The notes beneath the pieces are model-generated. The model made no database searches. It was not told the DNA's origin and saw only the letters and a program-made list of their open reading frames with translations. From Capitulum mitella (taxonomy: Eukaryota > Arthropoda > Thecostraca > Pollicipedomorpha > Pollicipedidae), in the NCBI GenBank assembly GCA_030062745.1, contig CP099842.1:24957822-25021821 (forward strand): 64,000 nt of DNA. The letters are read 5' to 3'. A program made the position numbers and the translations under genes. Shown here piece by piece: positions 1-11,635 of the stretch (positions within the stretch are counted from its first letter, which is position 1; every line of letters starts with the position of its first letter).

Positions 1-355
1 TGATAATGTGATGATTCAATTTGCGTCAACATGGCCGAGAAACAAAACGGCAAGAATGCTGTTGCTTCCATGTTGTTTACTTAGACTTAATCCTTTCCGC
101 AATTTCCCACGTCAAGCAATCATCTTTATTTTTCATATAAATGTCCACCATTTCGGCACATCTCCTTAAGAAGGAAGGAAACAAGTATGTTATTTTAATT
201 CTGCTATGGTCTGTTTCAAGCATTTCCAACTCATCGACACCGTCACGTTTTCCGGATATGAACGGAATTTATGCCCACCACACAAACTGCATCAGATGGC
301 ATCTAAACTGTTTGCTGTCTCCACAGAAACATTATCCCAGAATCATATGTCGTAC
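1..355 (-). other. CCDC93 intron 2 (partial)
   Basis: This stretch lies downstream, on the minus strand, of the last CCDC93 exon visible in the window. It must be the start of the next intron, with the remaining exons beyond position 1. I see no conserved coding segment in it. Confidence 0.6.
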
Positions 356-564
356 ATTTTCTGTCCGATGCTGAGCTCGTCCTTGTAGAAGAGGTCCACG
401 TCCACGTCCATGCTGCACATCTCAATGCACCAGACCATGCCGCCCACCAGCTTGTCGAAGGGGCTGAGGCCGCGGATACGGGCGCGGAAGTAGCCAGCAG
501 CCAGCAGCAGGTCCAGGCACTCCTGGAACTTGAGCTGCTGCTCCTCGTCGTCTCGCACGTCAGC
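356..564 (-). CDS. CCDC93: CCDC93 coding exon 2
   Basis: The acceptor is TCTCTCTGCAG before position 564 and opens in phase 0 with [10 protein letters not shown]. The exon reads through the invariant GYFRARI and [12 protein letters not shown] blocks and ends at 356 in phase 2 with donor GTACGA, after IGQK plus the first two bases of an Ile/Met codon. Human CCDC93 has GQKI at this point, which supports this donor although it is not a strong one. Reading straight on gives a stop three codons later, as expected for intron sequence. Confidence 0.85.
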
Positions 565-2922
565 CTGCAGAGAGATCATGACTTTTGTTATCATGGGAGC
601 CCTAGCTGTGGTCAGAAGGGAGAGGTGGATATTTGATTATGCCAAAATAATGGCCCTTAGCATTGCATGCACACAAGTCACAGCTACTGGAATATGGAGT
701 TGGATTCATATTGCAACATACCAAGAACAACCAGCAAGGATCTGAAGGATTAAAATCACTTCCTTGCTCTTTAATAATTAAGTGCATGTGTGAAATATAC
801 ATAAAAATGGGTTAAGATATCCTTGTAGTGTGTACCAAGTTGGGTACAGTTATTAGCTATGCATGGTAGAAAAATGAGAACAGCTAAATGTGCATTTTCA
901 GGTGAAAAATGTTAATCAATTGTTTTCTGAAAAAAATCCCATCCCAGCCTCTAGTTCCAACCTAACATCAGCATCAACAACTGCAAAAGATGCATGCTGC
1001 ATTAGATTAATGACAGGAACATACACCACTTATGATGTGCTTATCCTGTTACACCAGTCAATGCTTCTAAACTTTAAGGTTCCAAAAATTCCCATTTATG
1101 AGGGAGAGGAACATATGCATGTTTTGTTCTAATAAAACACTTAAAACTATTACAGACCTAAACTATGGTGGGAACTTAGCATTATTACTAGCAATATAAA
1201 TGCCATTTTTAATGCATTTTTTCAAGCAACATAAAATGTGTAGCTATTTATCTACCAAACTAGGCATGCATCTACATCCCTAACTATTAGGCATGCACCT
1301 ATATCCCTAACTCAAATGAAAGTTACACTCATGGGCTTAAGTATAGACTGTGCAGAGAACAAGTATTTTGGCAAAACTCACATGAAAGTTATGCCCAAAG
1401 GCCAAGTTTTTTTTTTAGTACAGAGAACAATTATTCCAGCCACTTCAGCTCTTCAATGATGCAGCAGAGGCTGCCTATAGTTTCTGACACCACCATGCAA
1501 TCAAATTCTATCTAGGTATACAATGGCTTTAAAGTCCTGTGCTATCATTCAATAAATCAGAAGATTCTCTTTCTTCCGATATCCTTTACATGCAAAAAAC
1601 TTTGTCCTTTTGAAAACTGGGTTGTTCAAGTATAATTCTGCCATTACTAAACAGAATGAAGTGAAGCAGCAATCAACCCAATCATGACTCAATTTGGGGT
1701 GCATGGGACATTAAGCAGTGTGGAAAAAAGCATCCAAAAATGTTCCATCACCATGAAGTATACCATGCACATGAAATTAATGTTAATGAAGTAGCACTGG
1801 TGTCAGACAGTGGATATATGATTTTCTCAAGGCCAAGATTGAGTCAAAGTTGACAAGCTGTATCTTCAGTTTGCAGTGTGGTAACATCACCATATCCAAA
1901 AGGTATGAAAAGTTTGTCTGTGTTCTGTGGTCAAGACTTTAAATGGTCACTATGGGCTTTATGGGGCTTTTAACCTTAGTCTTCTTAGCTTTTGGCCTGC
2001 TCTGCAACACCAAACTACAGAAACCAACATGTTGTTTTCACATTGTTTTGTTGGGCCTCCAGAATGTAATGGCAAGTCTGCATAAAAAAACTGGATGTCA
2101 TCAGCACATATCACTATCTTACCATAAGGTATATGATGTAGCATGTCATTCTTAAACAACAGGAAGATAAGTGAACCCAAGGAGAGCCCATAATTTTTCA
2201 GCAATATACACATTGTGGACAAAGTGGTACCAGCACTTCAAGCTGTTTGTTCATATGATTTATCTTCAGTCTCAGTACTTAGATGTTGTAATGGTAGGTT
2301 ACACAGAATCCTCAACATTTTCTGTATGAACTGTATGTGAGGCCAAATGATGTAATGCTTGAATATGAAAAAATAAGCATGGCCACCAAACATGCAGACA
2401 ACCATAGCAATAATGGTAACATGTCACAGCTGGGGATTCTGCAGCAGTTGCATTCAAAGCATATGGGTGCAGAGTCAGAGCATGTAATAATAAGGGTTCA
2501 AACCCTGCTGGTCACAAAATAAACAGACCATAGCAGGCTATTGTTATGCAGGTCTCTTTTACTGTGCCAGTGTGCTGTTGTGTAAATGGCAATATGGCTT
2601 GCAAGTATCTGTGACTTGAGTTGGGGTAGTGCTGGTACTGACTAGGTGCACAGAACTAAGCAACAGACAGCTTTGATTTTGGCCCTAAACCAACCATCTA
2701 ATGTACCAGTTTGCATCTAATTACAATGGAATGGTAGACATTGCATTATGCAGGATCTCAACCAAATGGTAACTTGCAGCAAATACCGCCCAAGTTTAAA
2801 GTGTTAACAATGCATAAAACAGTCACAGGAATCCGATGTCTAGTTATCGGTGGTTTGCAATAATCCATTAACATTCAGTAAATAGTTTCATGTTTACTTA
2901 CTTGTACTTGAAATGCTGCCAT
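356..2922 (-). CDS. CCDC93: CCDC93 homologue, 5' part of gene (two coding exons)
   Basis: CCDC93 is a subunit of the CCC complex (COMMD proteins, CCDC22, CCDC93), which works with WASH and Retriever/Retromer in endosome-to-surface recycling. The sequence shows a 7-codon first exon (2902-2922) joined in phase 0 to a 209-nt exon (356-564). The second encodes the highly conserved N-terminal block of the family, including [28 protein letters not shown] and [18 protein letters not shown]. The start is supported by a strong Kozak context (A at -3, G at +4) and a consensus GTAAGT donor. The visible protein is about 76 residues; the central and coiled-coil parts lie outside the window. Family assignment is from remembered similarity and is strong for exon 2. 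The tiny first exon is inferred from phase and splice signals. Confidence 0.85.
565..2901 (-). other. CCDC93 intron 1
   Basis: This is the intron between the 7-codon exon and the conserved exon. It is AT-rich and bounded by GTAAGT (donor at 2901) and TCTCTCTGCAG (acceptor). It holds a short imperfect tandem duplication (AGGCATGC...TATATCCCTAACT type) near 1262-1312 and a possible SINE relic near 2425-2520. The short open frames inside it resemble no known protein. Confidence 0.65.
2425..2520 (+). repeat. possible tRNA-derived SINE relic
   Basis: A near-perfect pol III B-box-like motif, GGGTTCAAACCC, sits at 2494-2505, preceded by a tRNA-arm-like stretch (AGAGCATGTAATAATAAG). I cannot find a good A box or acceptor-stem pairing. 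This is at most a decayed tRNA-derived SINE, not a tRNA gene. Confidence 0.25.
2902..2922 (-). CDS. CCDC93: CCDC93 coding exon 1 (7 codons)
   Basis: The exon encodes MAAFQVQ. It begins at the ATG at 2922-2920 in context GCAGCATGG and ends at a GTAAGT donor at 2901-2900. It leaves phase 0, exactly what the conserved exon at 564 needs. Vertebrate CCDC93 also has a short variable N-terminus before the conserved block. This is inferred from splice signals and phase, not from residue similarity. Confidence 0.65.
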
Positions 2923-3350
2923 GCTGCGCAAGTATGTCACTAAGAGGGTAAGATGAAACAGGAGGTTACGAGTTAGAAGTGATTCGAATAAATCGAAAAC
3001 GAAAAAATAGGACCAGCTTTCCTCTTAGCCTACCAAATATGACCGGATAACGTAGTAATGCCCGCCCACAGTACGATGGAGGCGGCAAATCAAGTCGGGG
3101 AACTCAATGTTTGTCTGTCATGAGCCATTTTCGTAACTTATATGTTTCCTCTTTCCTTTTCTTCTTTTGCGTAAAACCCTATAGAGGGCCTTGCGTAAAA
3201 CAAGGGCATTTAAATGCGATGTCGTAATAAACTAAAATAAAATATATTTCCTTGACGGATAAGAGTTATCCTAGAAGTTGGAGCCTGCGTGGAGAAAGTA
3301 TTTGAAAGGCTCCTAAATAAGCATCTACCACTTCTACGTCGGCCATCTGA
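2923..3350 (-). promoter_or_regulatory. probable CCDC93 5' UTR and promoter region
   Basis: This DNA lies immediately upstream of the CCDC93 start on the minus strand. A GC-richer patch around 3060-3120 is the only hint of a core promoter. I see no TATA box at a convincing position and cannot place the transcription start. Confidence 0.35.
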
Positions 3351-3352
3351 AT

Positions 3353-3435
3353 CAGGGATGCAGCCGGGATTTTCTTAAGGGGCGGGAGGGGGGAGCTCAG
3401 TGAGAACTGAAACCAAACGAAAATCGCCTGCTAGC
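3353..3435 (+). repeat. hAT-like repeat terminus, copy 1
   Basis: It starts CAGGGATGCAGCCGGGATTT and continues TTCTTAAGGGG...GAGCTCAG. The same sequence, diverged, occurs in inverse orientation at about 46397-46470, which begins CAGGGGCGCAGTCAGGATTT on the minus strand. A terminus of the form CAGNG(A/G)YGYAGYCNGG resembles terminal inverted repeats of hAT-type elements. I could not find a clean partner terminus or target duplication, so the element class is tentative. Confidence 0.45.
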
Positions 3436-3639
3436 AGGGGTGTCATTTTGTATTCTTTTGAGAGAGGATCCTGGCCCTCCCAATGTTGATTTAAGCCCCT
3501 TATGTTGGTTTGGGCCCCTTAATATTTCCTGCCGATTTTTAAGGGAAATAAGTAATAATAACGAAAAGAACGACCGCAACAGAAGGAAGTAGGCAGAAAG
3601 CAAAGAACAAAGTCCAAAGCAACGTATCCATCTATCTCT

Positions 3640-3677
3640 CTATCTTCTATATATATCCATATGCATATGTATAGTGC

Positions 3678-3729
<52 letters not shown>

Positions 3730-3782
3730 TATATACATCTATATCTTCTATATATATACCCATATGCATATGTATAGTGCGG

Positions 3783-3816
<34 letters not shown>

Positions 3817-3875
3817 CCTATTTATTAAATAAAAAAGTATTTGTTACCATTTTTCACCTAAATATCACATTTATC

Positions 3876-3946
<71 letters not shown>
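3640..3946. repeat. TA microsatellite cluster
   Basis: There are three (TA)n tracts at about 3680-3727, 3783-3813 and 3877-3945. The first two are each preceded by the same roughly 40-bp spacer (TATCTTCTATATATA...CATATGCATATGTATAGTGCG), so tract and spacer were duplicated together. The Tyr/Ile-rich open frame over this region is a translation of the dinucleotide repeat, not a gene. Confidence 0.9.
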
Positions 3947-3947
<1 letters not shown>

Positions 3948-6900
3948 CGCACAGAACAACTGGTGAGGAAAATCTTAAACTGCCCGTGCCTTTTAATTAC
4001 AGTTAACTGTGCCTTACATGAACGATCCTATCACTGTCTCACTCTCCGAAGTCAATAGTTCTTCTAGGTGACAGGTGCACGAGAACATGTCAGTTTCGTT
4101 ACGACAACAGACTGGCGTTATAATGCCGACGGTACGGTCAAAATTCCACGCCGGCCGAAACGCCACTCAGTGCCTTCACCTACATAGAACTGAATAACAG
4201 ATGCTAAACGAGGTAGATAAAACATTCATTTTCATGCGAAATTAACTAGACAACGCATTTACTTTCGAGCTTTTCGGGGTGTACGTACAGAAGTTTCTAG
4301 GTGCTGTGTATCACTATCGCATATCGCATATTGTTTTACTCTTGCACAGTGACAAAACACTTCTCGCTAAACCTAAGGTGTTTTTACGAGCGAAGACGAA
4401 GTCCGAGTGAGTCTTAGTTCAATAAGCAGAAAAAAACAAATGAGCGCCTGGCCCGACCCAGCATGGTCACGCCGTAACGCTTTCTTAAGAAAAGGTTGTT
4501 CTCAACCACTGACTGCCGAATCATGCAATTTTTGCTAGACGATGGCTTAATTCTCTAAACTGCGTGCGTTCCCGTTCGCAATGCGACAGCGTACTTTTTC
4601 AGCTTAAAGTATTCTGGGAATAACGCTTACGCCCCCAGGCCTTTTTCTTCAGATGTTTTTGAACCGTTCAGTAGCCGTTCCAAACCGCTTCAAAATGTGG
4701 GTTTGTCACGTGCAACCGTAATTTGTTCTTTCGGAGTGCATCATTCAAGCACTGAAGTGCTGCAGTAAAGTGCGTCATTGCTGCAGGGTGTGAAATGCCC
4801 AACTTTGATCGACTCCAGCTGACCACAGCGAAACCATCCAGTGTATCTTCGACCAGTTTTTCGTCTGCTCCCATAGCCATAAAACCGCTCCATTATAGAT
4901 GTAGTAAACGGATCGATCTTATGGCATAGCTAGTGTGAATGATTTTTGCAGGATTTCATGGCACTGTTTCAAATTTTGGAGTCCATTTGGGCTTGCAAGG
5001 TAAAGCTCAGACATGTAGTGATGTAGAGGGGTTAAAAAAGAAATGTCACATGACATTTAACTGATGATTGATGAGTCACCTATTAAGTTTTTGAGCTCAG
5101 CACGCGGGCCATTGATGAAACAATGCCTACGGCGTGGAATAATGAAATCTATATGTCGGTAAATATATTCTTTTATCGTGAAACGAATTAATTGACATAA
5201 ATGGTGCAAAATTCAACGAAGGTCGCCATGCGCCCCAAAACACATCTTACACTTTTTTGAATCGTCAGTTAGTCTTTGGATACAATCGTCGCAAGGTAAA
5301 TAATCACCACCAACCACACAGTAGCTGATAACTGATAAATCAAACTACCTCAAAACCAGGACATATTTTCACATGTTTAGTGCATACCCAAATGGACACC
5401 CAATCCACAGAAATGGACACCCACGACCATGGGTGTGCTTTTTGGAAAATGGTTGTGTTTGCCCAAAAGGCATGTGGGGACATCTGTACATTACGCATCG
5501 GGGAGAGGGAGAGGTCGTGACAGGCGTTTACGCCTAAAGTTCAGCGAAATGAATTTAAAAAGGTATTACGGGAGGTAAATGCAGAAGGATGTGTTACGTA
5601 GAACATGGATAACTGTATGGCGACAATATCCTTAAAAGCAACATGTCTTTTTTCCTTTGCCTCAAAAACACTATCCGGAGAATGTTTGTGATTGGTTATG
5701 AATTATCATGTGAATGAAAAATGCATTTTGGTCATCTTAAACCAATATTTCATGCATCCTAACTGTTGCATTTATCGACAGTGCTATCGGTACTCGGAAT
5801 ACAATAAGACAATACTAGAGAAAGGAAAGACAATTAGCGAGCAGAAAATACATACGTAGGTAAACCTTGGACGCACCCGATACTTACCAACCGTTCTGCC
5901 TAGCTGTACCAGACGCATTTATAAACGGCAGAGACGATTGTTTTGACAAAGAACACCAACGTATTTCGACCAATTCACGTAACGCAAACCTGCGGGGAAA
6001 AATTCAGTTCGTGGAACTGCAGCGGTACGTGCCTGAATACATGATGGCCGCCTTCATAATTCGGATGTTCGGCAGCTGTTGTCAGCTTCGACATCGCTGA
6101 AGCTAACGATACCCTAGCACGTTTTGTCGGTGATTTCAGTGGTGAAAAGAAATTGGGGTTAATAGGTAAAATTTGGGCTGGCAGCCAGCATACTTATCAC
6201 AATAAAATTTATTCAGCTAACGAGAACATGTTGGCAAAAGTGAATGGCACCTACTCTTCTATTCATAAAAATGTCCTCTTCAGTCGCACGTATACAGTTA
6301 AAAATCACAGTCTGAGTAGATACACTCCCTGTCATGGAGAACCTTGCTCCAAGACCCAGCATGACACAGTTTTATTTGGAGGGTAGTGGTAAAAGCAATA
6401 AATGGAGCCAATAAGTTCCGATTATTACTGATTAAGCTGATTTTAGCGGTTAACCTCATGGGCCTGAGAATATAGCTATGTTTGAACATTTCAATGCACT
6501 TTAAGCTGTGGGCGCCCAAGTCGTATTGTGGGCGCCAGGGCACCCACAGCGATAGGAAACCACACCCCTGCCAGTGACGCGAAAATGGACGCTCAGTCAC
6601 AGAGGGCCTGGGAGGCAGATATTAGCGGTTTAACAATCATGAGCACCAACAGTACTTTTATGAATATCTTTACCAGCTCATACAAATGCCAGTTGAGAGA
6701 GGACCTACTGCAATATAATTCGGCATAGAAATGGCAAAAGATTAAAGGGGTACGCAACTGTCGTAGGGCAATCTTGTATTGTCTACTGATGCGCTCTTCA
6801 ATGACAAAGCAGACAAACAATGTAGGAGATGGTCACGAGTTCACAAGTATATTTATTTCGAATTCATACACGAATAGGCGTTTTTCAGTGGCCAGGAGTG

Positions 6901-7690
6901 TACCACAACCACTCAACATATCAGCTTTGCATGCATTGCAAAGGCATTACATTGCCGTAAAATTGCCCGAAGAATGGCAAACGGAATCTTTTGTGTCCAA
7001 TCATATTCAAAGGTATCTGGCTGTGTTAACTCCGGTTTTAAGCAGAGATGGCCCGACTCCCGATAATGGTTGCCTTGCTCCTTGGACTCCGTCACTTGCA
7101 ATGTGTTTTGTCCGAGCTGTTAACCTGCTCTCAGGCTTCCATGTTTTACTCTAAGCACATGGTCAGTTACCAATAATTCCGTGGCTTTTTGTGTCGATAT
7201 TCGACAAGCAGAAAACGCTGCATGCGTCGTAAAAGAGCCGTTGTAGAGTTTTCATGCCGTTCTTGCATGAATGCCATTCTTCATGACGTTTTGCAGTTCT
7301 TTGCTTCTACAGCGAAACTGGAGTGACAATTCTGTCATGTAACGTAACAAATCGTGTAAAAAGGACTTATAACAAAGGTTATTTTGATTTATCTCTACCC
7401 TTCATAAAACTGAGAGCAATTATCTATTGATCGAATATACAGGTAGCCACACAACTAATGGTAAGTCCTAAGACTGTAATCATTTTCACTGATAATATTT
7501 CCCATCATTATACTGTGTCGATTGGTATCGACAACCCTCAGCGAAACATTCTTGAAAAAAATCTCGCATACGAGCGACTTGATTCATGCTGTGGAGCAGC
7601 GCCAACGAGAAGGACTTGGTCACATTCTAGTAGCGCCCACTGCGGTCGGCACTAAATAACTGCCATCTAGCTTACGGCACGTCTCCCTCG
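3947..7690. other. intergenic region, no supported gene
   Basis: AT-rich sequence lies between the CCDC93 promoter side and the gypsy relic. Open frames are short (126 codons at most), overlap on both strands and resemble no family I know. A frame at 4668-4880 (minus) looks superficially protein-like but has no recognisable domain. A GC-rich hairpin sits at 6505-6550. Confidence 0.6.
6505..6550. repeat. GC-rich inverted repeat (hairpin)
   Basis: The left arm is GCTGTGGGCGCCC and the right arm GGGCACCCACAGC, pairing at 12 of 13 positions across a 20-nt loop that contains another GTGGGCGCC. It is isolated and lies near no gene end. It may be the remnant of a small transposon terminus. Confidence 0.6.
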
Positions 7691-7744
7691 TTTTCAAGAC
7701 AGAACACTCGTGAACTTCAGCAGAACAAACAAACACACTTTACA

Positions 7745-8110
7745 GATCGAATCGGTCGGACGGTTTCGGGATGCGGCCCGATCGAGTGCGCGACGGAAGC
7801 GAGCGATGGCCGCTGGAGCCGGCGTTGGCAGGCTGCGCGGGCATGCCGTTGTTGCTCCGCGACGTGCCAGGGCTCGGCACGGGTCCGTTGGGGCTGGCAG
7901 TGACTGGTTCCCGTACTGCTTCTGTCTGCGGGTGCTGCGATGGAGCGAGGACGCCCGCGGGGGCTGAGGTTGCTGCAGCGGTCCGTTGGGGATCAGCTGC
8001 AGGAGATGCCGGTTCCAGGTAAGGTGGTAGGCCCGACCACCTGCCTGTCCCACTTATTCGTTTGGGTCCGACCAGGCTGTGTCGTACGGAAGACGGGTGC
8101 GCACAAGGTC
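7745..8110 (-). mobile_element. Ty3/gypsy pol 3' end remnant
   Basis: On the minus strand the frame ends with LPSRTRSGRIPKPSDRFDL and a TAA stop. That is the typical basic tail of a Ty3/gypsy polyprotein after the integrase (RSGRxxKPxDRF). Proline- and serine-rich sequence precedes it. It has the same orientation as the reverse transcriptase remnant at 8.5-9.6 kb. The integrase core between them is not recognisable, so the element is internally deleted. No LTR could be delimited. Confidence 0.6.
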
Positions 8111-8297
8111 GCCTGATTGAAGAGGTGGCGGCGGTGTTACTCCATGCCGACGGTTATACTTCGCCGTGCTGCGCAGGTGGTTTTGCCGAGCTAGTCAATT
8201 TCAGTCCAACGGCTGAAATAATCCACGGTTATGTAGAAGGTCTGCGAGTTAAACTCGCACAGATCTACACCGATTTTCAACCACGACCGCTGTAGTA

Positions 8298-8390
8298 GGG
8301 CTCTTTAGCTCAGCGGTTCGTCTCTCTGAGCCCGACGATGTATCTGACAGAAAGCGCAGGTTTCGATTCGCCTCTTCAAGTCGGCGGGAG
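8298..8390 (+). repeat. tRNA-like segment (decayed tRNA or SINE head)
   Basis: GGGCTCTTTAGCTCAGCGG carries a good pol III A box (TAGCTCAGCGG, 8306-8316), and GGTTTCGATTC (8359-8369) is a B box with one extra T, about 50 nt downstream. The 5' GGGCTCT has no matching 3' acceptor strand, so this is not an intact tRNA gene. It lies in the middle of the decayed gypsy element, which suggests a SINE insertion into an older retrotransposon. Confidence 0.4.
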
Positions 8391-8399
8391 GCGTGAGCC

Positions 8400-9580
8400 A
8401 CCATACAGACTGTTTGACCCCCTTCCTGCACTTCCCGAGGCTGTCGTGTCCGCGTTGCAGACTGCCAAGAGATTTCTGGCGCAGCAGGACCCACATTGGC
8501 CCTAATGGCGCACACATCGACTCTGCTGGAAGTGACCGGCTTCGCCCCGGCGGAACTCCTGAGGTACCTCGTGAGGTACTTGATCATGCCCCAAACACTT
8601 TGCAGCTTTGCACTTTGCACTTTGCAGCCCAGCGCAACTCTTAATGGGCCGGAGCATGGACCTCCTGATGGAACGGAAATCCGGTCAAAAGTTCCGACGC
8701 TGAGGTCCCACCTTGTTCCGCAGTGGCCAGATATGGCGGCCTTGCCTGAAAACGCTGCCATGCCGCTTAGGGCACATCTGTGATAAGCTTCTTCATCTTC
8801 CGGAGGGCTCCTTCCTTTTGGTGGTCCCAGCACCATGCAAAGATGTCCTTTAACAGCACGTTGAGTGGTGCCAGGCTTGACTGCACCCAAGGGATCAACC
8901 TCTTGAGGTAGCTGATCATGCCCAAAACCCTTTGCGGCACTTTCCTGTCTTGGGGGCTTCTAGGTTTTGGGTGGCCGCTACCTTCCGAATGGATACCTGT
9001 ACATTCTCCTTCGATGTGGCATGGCCCAGGAACCCGTCCGATTTTTGTCGAAAGCTACAGTTTGTCCCTGTTCAGTTTCAGGCCTGCCTGCTTCGTTTTG
9101 TTGAGGACATCGTTCAGGCGTCTGTTGTATGTCTGTATATCTTCCCCGTACACAACGACGTCGTCCATATGAACAGCAGCACCTTCAACATCTTTCAGGA
9201 GCTCTGTGATCTTCCGTTGGTAGATTTCAGGGACAGCGCTGCAGCTTATGGGGAGCCTGAGGAATTTGTACCGGCCAAAAGGTGCGATGGATGTGCTGAG
9301 ATCTTGGGCCGGTGAGAGCGAGTCTGGGAAAATCCCAAGGCGGCATCCAGCTTGAAAAGACTACGGCTCCCGCAAACTGAACAGTCAGTTCCTCAAACAT
9401 TGGCATAGTAAACTTCCCCCTTTTCAGTCCTGCATTTAACTTCTTGAAGTCCATCCAGATCCGCACCGAGGCTGACAGGATCTTCTGGGTGTCTTTTGGG
9501 TTGGTCGTCAACTCAGTATCATAACATATATAGTGAGCTACCGTTCTCGGCCATGACAGAACCAAGTCCGTACTTTTCAA
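8400..9580 (-). mobile_element. Ty3/gypsy reverse transcriptase pseudogene
   Basis: The minus strand shows reverse transcriptase blocks in order across several frames. These are DFKKLNAGLKRGKFTMPMFE (near 9400-9460), a degraded version of the FxxFGRYKF...LQRCPE block (near 9230-9290), and the catalytic VHMDDVVVYGEDIQTYN (near 9130-9175), where M-D-D stands for the usual Y-x-D-D or F-x-D-D. A FLGH motif of the thumb region follows. The next segment (8400-8900) is rearranged and carries an IxYLxRxL motif more than once. Frameshifts and stops break the frame, and RNase H and integrase are missing or unreadable. It is an old, inactive copy between the two host genes. Confidence 0.8.
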
Positions 9581-11465
9581 ATCGGTTTCGTTTCTTTCAT
9601 TCAGTCACTGTACTTCAAAGAGCAGACAAGGGTGTACCATGTAAGCATCCATTTATTCATATATTCATGACAGAAAGGTGCCATAAACAGCATTGCGCCG
9701 AATATGGCACCAGTGCACGCTAACACAGTAAAGTAATACGCATAACATGTAACCCCCAAAAATTCATAACCTCATGTATTTCACAAAGTATTCTACGACA
9801 CAGCGCACGCTACGATTGGTGGTGTTAAGCTGATAAAAACCAAACTATCTCGCTTTGAGGGAAGCATGTTAATGGTTGTATCCAAGCAACAAGCCAATGA
9901 ATATTTTCGGAACTGTAACGGAAAATGTCACATGTCGGCTAAGCCCATCACGATTTGAGACTGCTCTCCATACTTGAAACAACTGTTTCATGCCATTGGC
10001 GTGCACATCTGATTCATACATTAAACATTCAGGTGGTGGCAAGGCATGCATGACTGATGGAACATCTGTGAAAAGCATTTTTACGATGTGCTTTTTATGT
10101 GTAATTCACAAACTGCTGCGCCTCTCGACCATTTTGGAAAACGTCGTTATACGTTTCGTCGCGGTTAGCTCGCCCCATTTGGCACTCACTCAATGCAGCA
10201 CAAACGAATGTCCCACGTCGTTACGACATCCAGAGCCGAGGAGTACCACGGCTTTACGGAGAGGTTCGCTAGTCCCCAACATGGGATACTCGTGGTAGCG
10301 GTCAGTCCAGAGCACTGACAACACTTGGAGACAAGTCGTGAGCAGCAGCGCCATCCTGTTCTCACTTTCGGCTTTAACCGGATGACGAAGTATTGACGTG
10401 GCCGACTCAGGTTTTGACAACGATGCGCTGACCATATGCCATTTGGTAACAATGCTCCGCGAAGCTGTGCAGTAATGATGCGGTTTTGTCGGAACAATTA
10501 AATTTCGTCCGCTCTGGCATCCAGATTAAACCCAAGATTATCATGAAACCCGTATGCCACGAGGACGCTGTGCTTTCCTCGACATGTCTCAAAACTTCAA
10601 ATGGATTTCCGGAGAGTCTAACAACAAATCCACCACGTAGAGTTTCACGATCAGCATGCCAAGGACGAGATCTGCTTAACAAAACGGCCCACAGACTGTC
10701 CCACAAAAGCGCATCTTAGCGCCGCGCGAAACAATCCTCGCACGCCGGGCACGAGGAAGACTTAGCGACTGAGCTAACAGCTTCCTCAACGTAAGTCAAC
10801 AATATAAATAATAGGTCCAGGTACAAACATCACATAAACGCCAGACCGGTCCAAGTCCTTGCGTTTGTGCTGGACTGAAAATCGCTTCCAGTACAATGAA
10901 CAATGTCATCTCACACCATAACCTTCACTTTTAGTCCGTGAGCATGCACAGGACAATGACGCACCCTACTTTAAACATCCACATGGACGTAGTTCCGCCT
11001 CAAACGCCCACGAAGTTCCGGCACAAGAGCAGGAGAACGCCACCGTCCACATCTGGACACGTCGGTTACATTCCCGACCCAACGCTAAGTTCAGGTGCGA
11101 CCTCGTGAGCACAGAGCGCACCCCTTCCTCTCTGAAAGCGGTAGCACGCGCCGCCTACGTCACAGTCGTATGTGAACATTCCCGCGTGCGACCAGCACTG
11201 AGCATTTCGGGCCAGGCACGCCACGACCCAGGCCGACGCACGACAGTCCGGCCCGAAAACAGCTGGCCGGCGCGGACACAAAAACGCCGGCTGCGTGCGT
11301 GCCGGGCGCACAGCCGTCTGTCTGGGACATGCCCTTTTGATTGGAGCGGTCCGCTGCGTGGCTCCGGCCCGTCCGCGCGGACACAAGGCCATCCGTCCTG
11401 GACCTGAGCCGTCCCTCAGCTCCAAACGCGCGGCTGCCGGCCGGCTGGCGGCGGCGGAGCGGGCC
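9581..11465 (-). other. transporter 3' UTR and downstream flank
   Basis: This region follows the transporter stop codon on the minus strand. The first canonical AATAAA I find on that strand is at 9657-9652, about 1.8 kb from the stop. A nearer non-canonical signal is also possible. I see no further coding exon in the region. The GC-rich part around 11.0-11.45 kb is open in several frames but resembles nothing. Confidence 0.4.
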
Positions 11466-11635
11466 CTAGACGTGGCCATTGGGCATGTAGGGGTCGCGCA
11501 GGCCCTGGCCGGTGCGCTGCTCCTCCCAGCGCTTGACGCGGTTCAGCGGCAGGCTGATGATGCCGGCCGCCAGGAACAGCGAGCCGGCCACGTAGAAGGT
11601 GGCGTCGTAGCTCTGCGTCATGTCGAACAGACTCC
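11466..11635 (-). CDS. MCT-like transporter exon 11 (last)
   Basis: The acceptor is CCGCCGCCGCAG. The exon encodes the end of TM11-12 (YDATFYVAGSLFLAAGIISL) and a short cytosolic tail, WEEQRTGQGLRDPYMPNGHV, then TAG. The tail is hydrophilic and short compared with mammalian MCTs. Confidence 0.9.

Noticed and set aside
3777..4058. 93-codon Tyr/Ile-rich frame
   Set aside because: It is a direct translation of (TA)n microsatellite.
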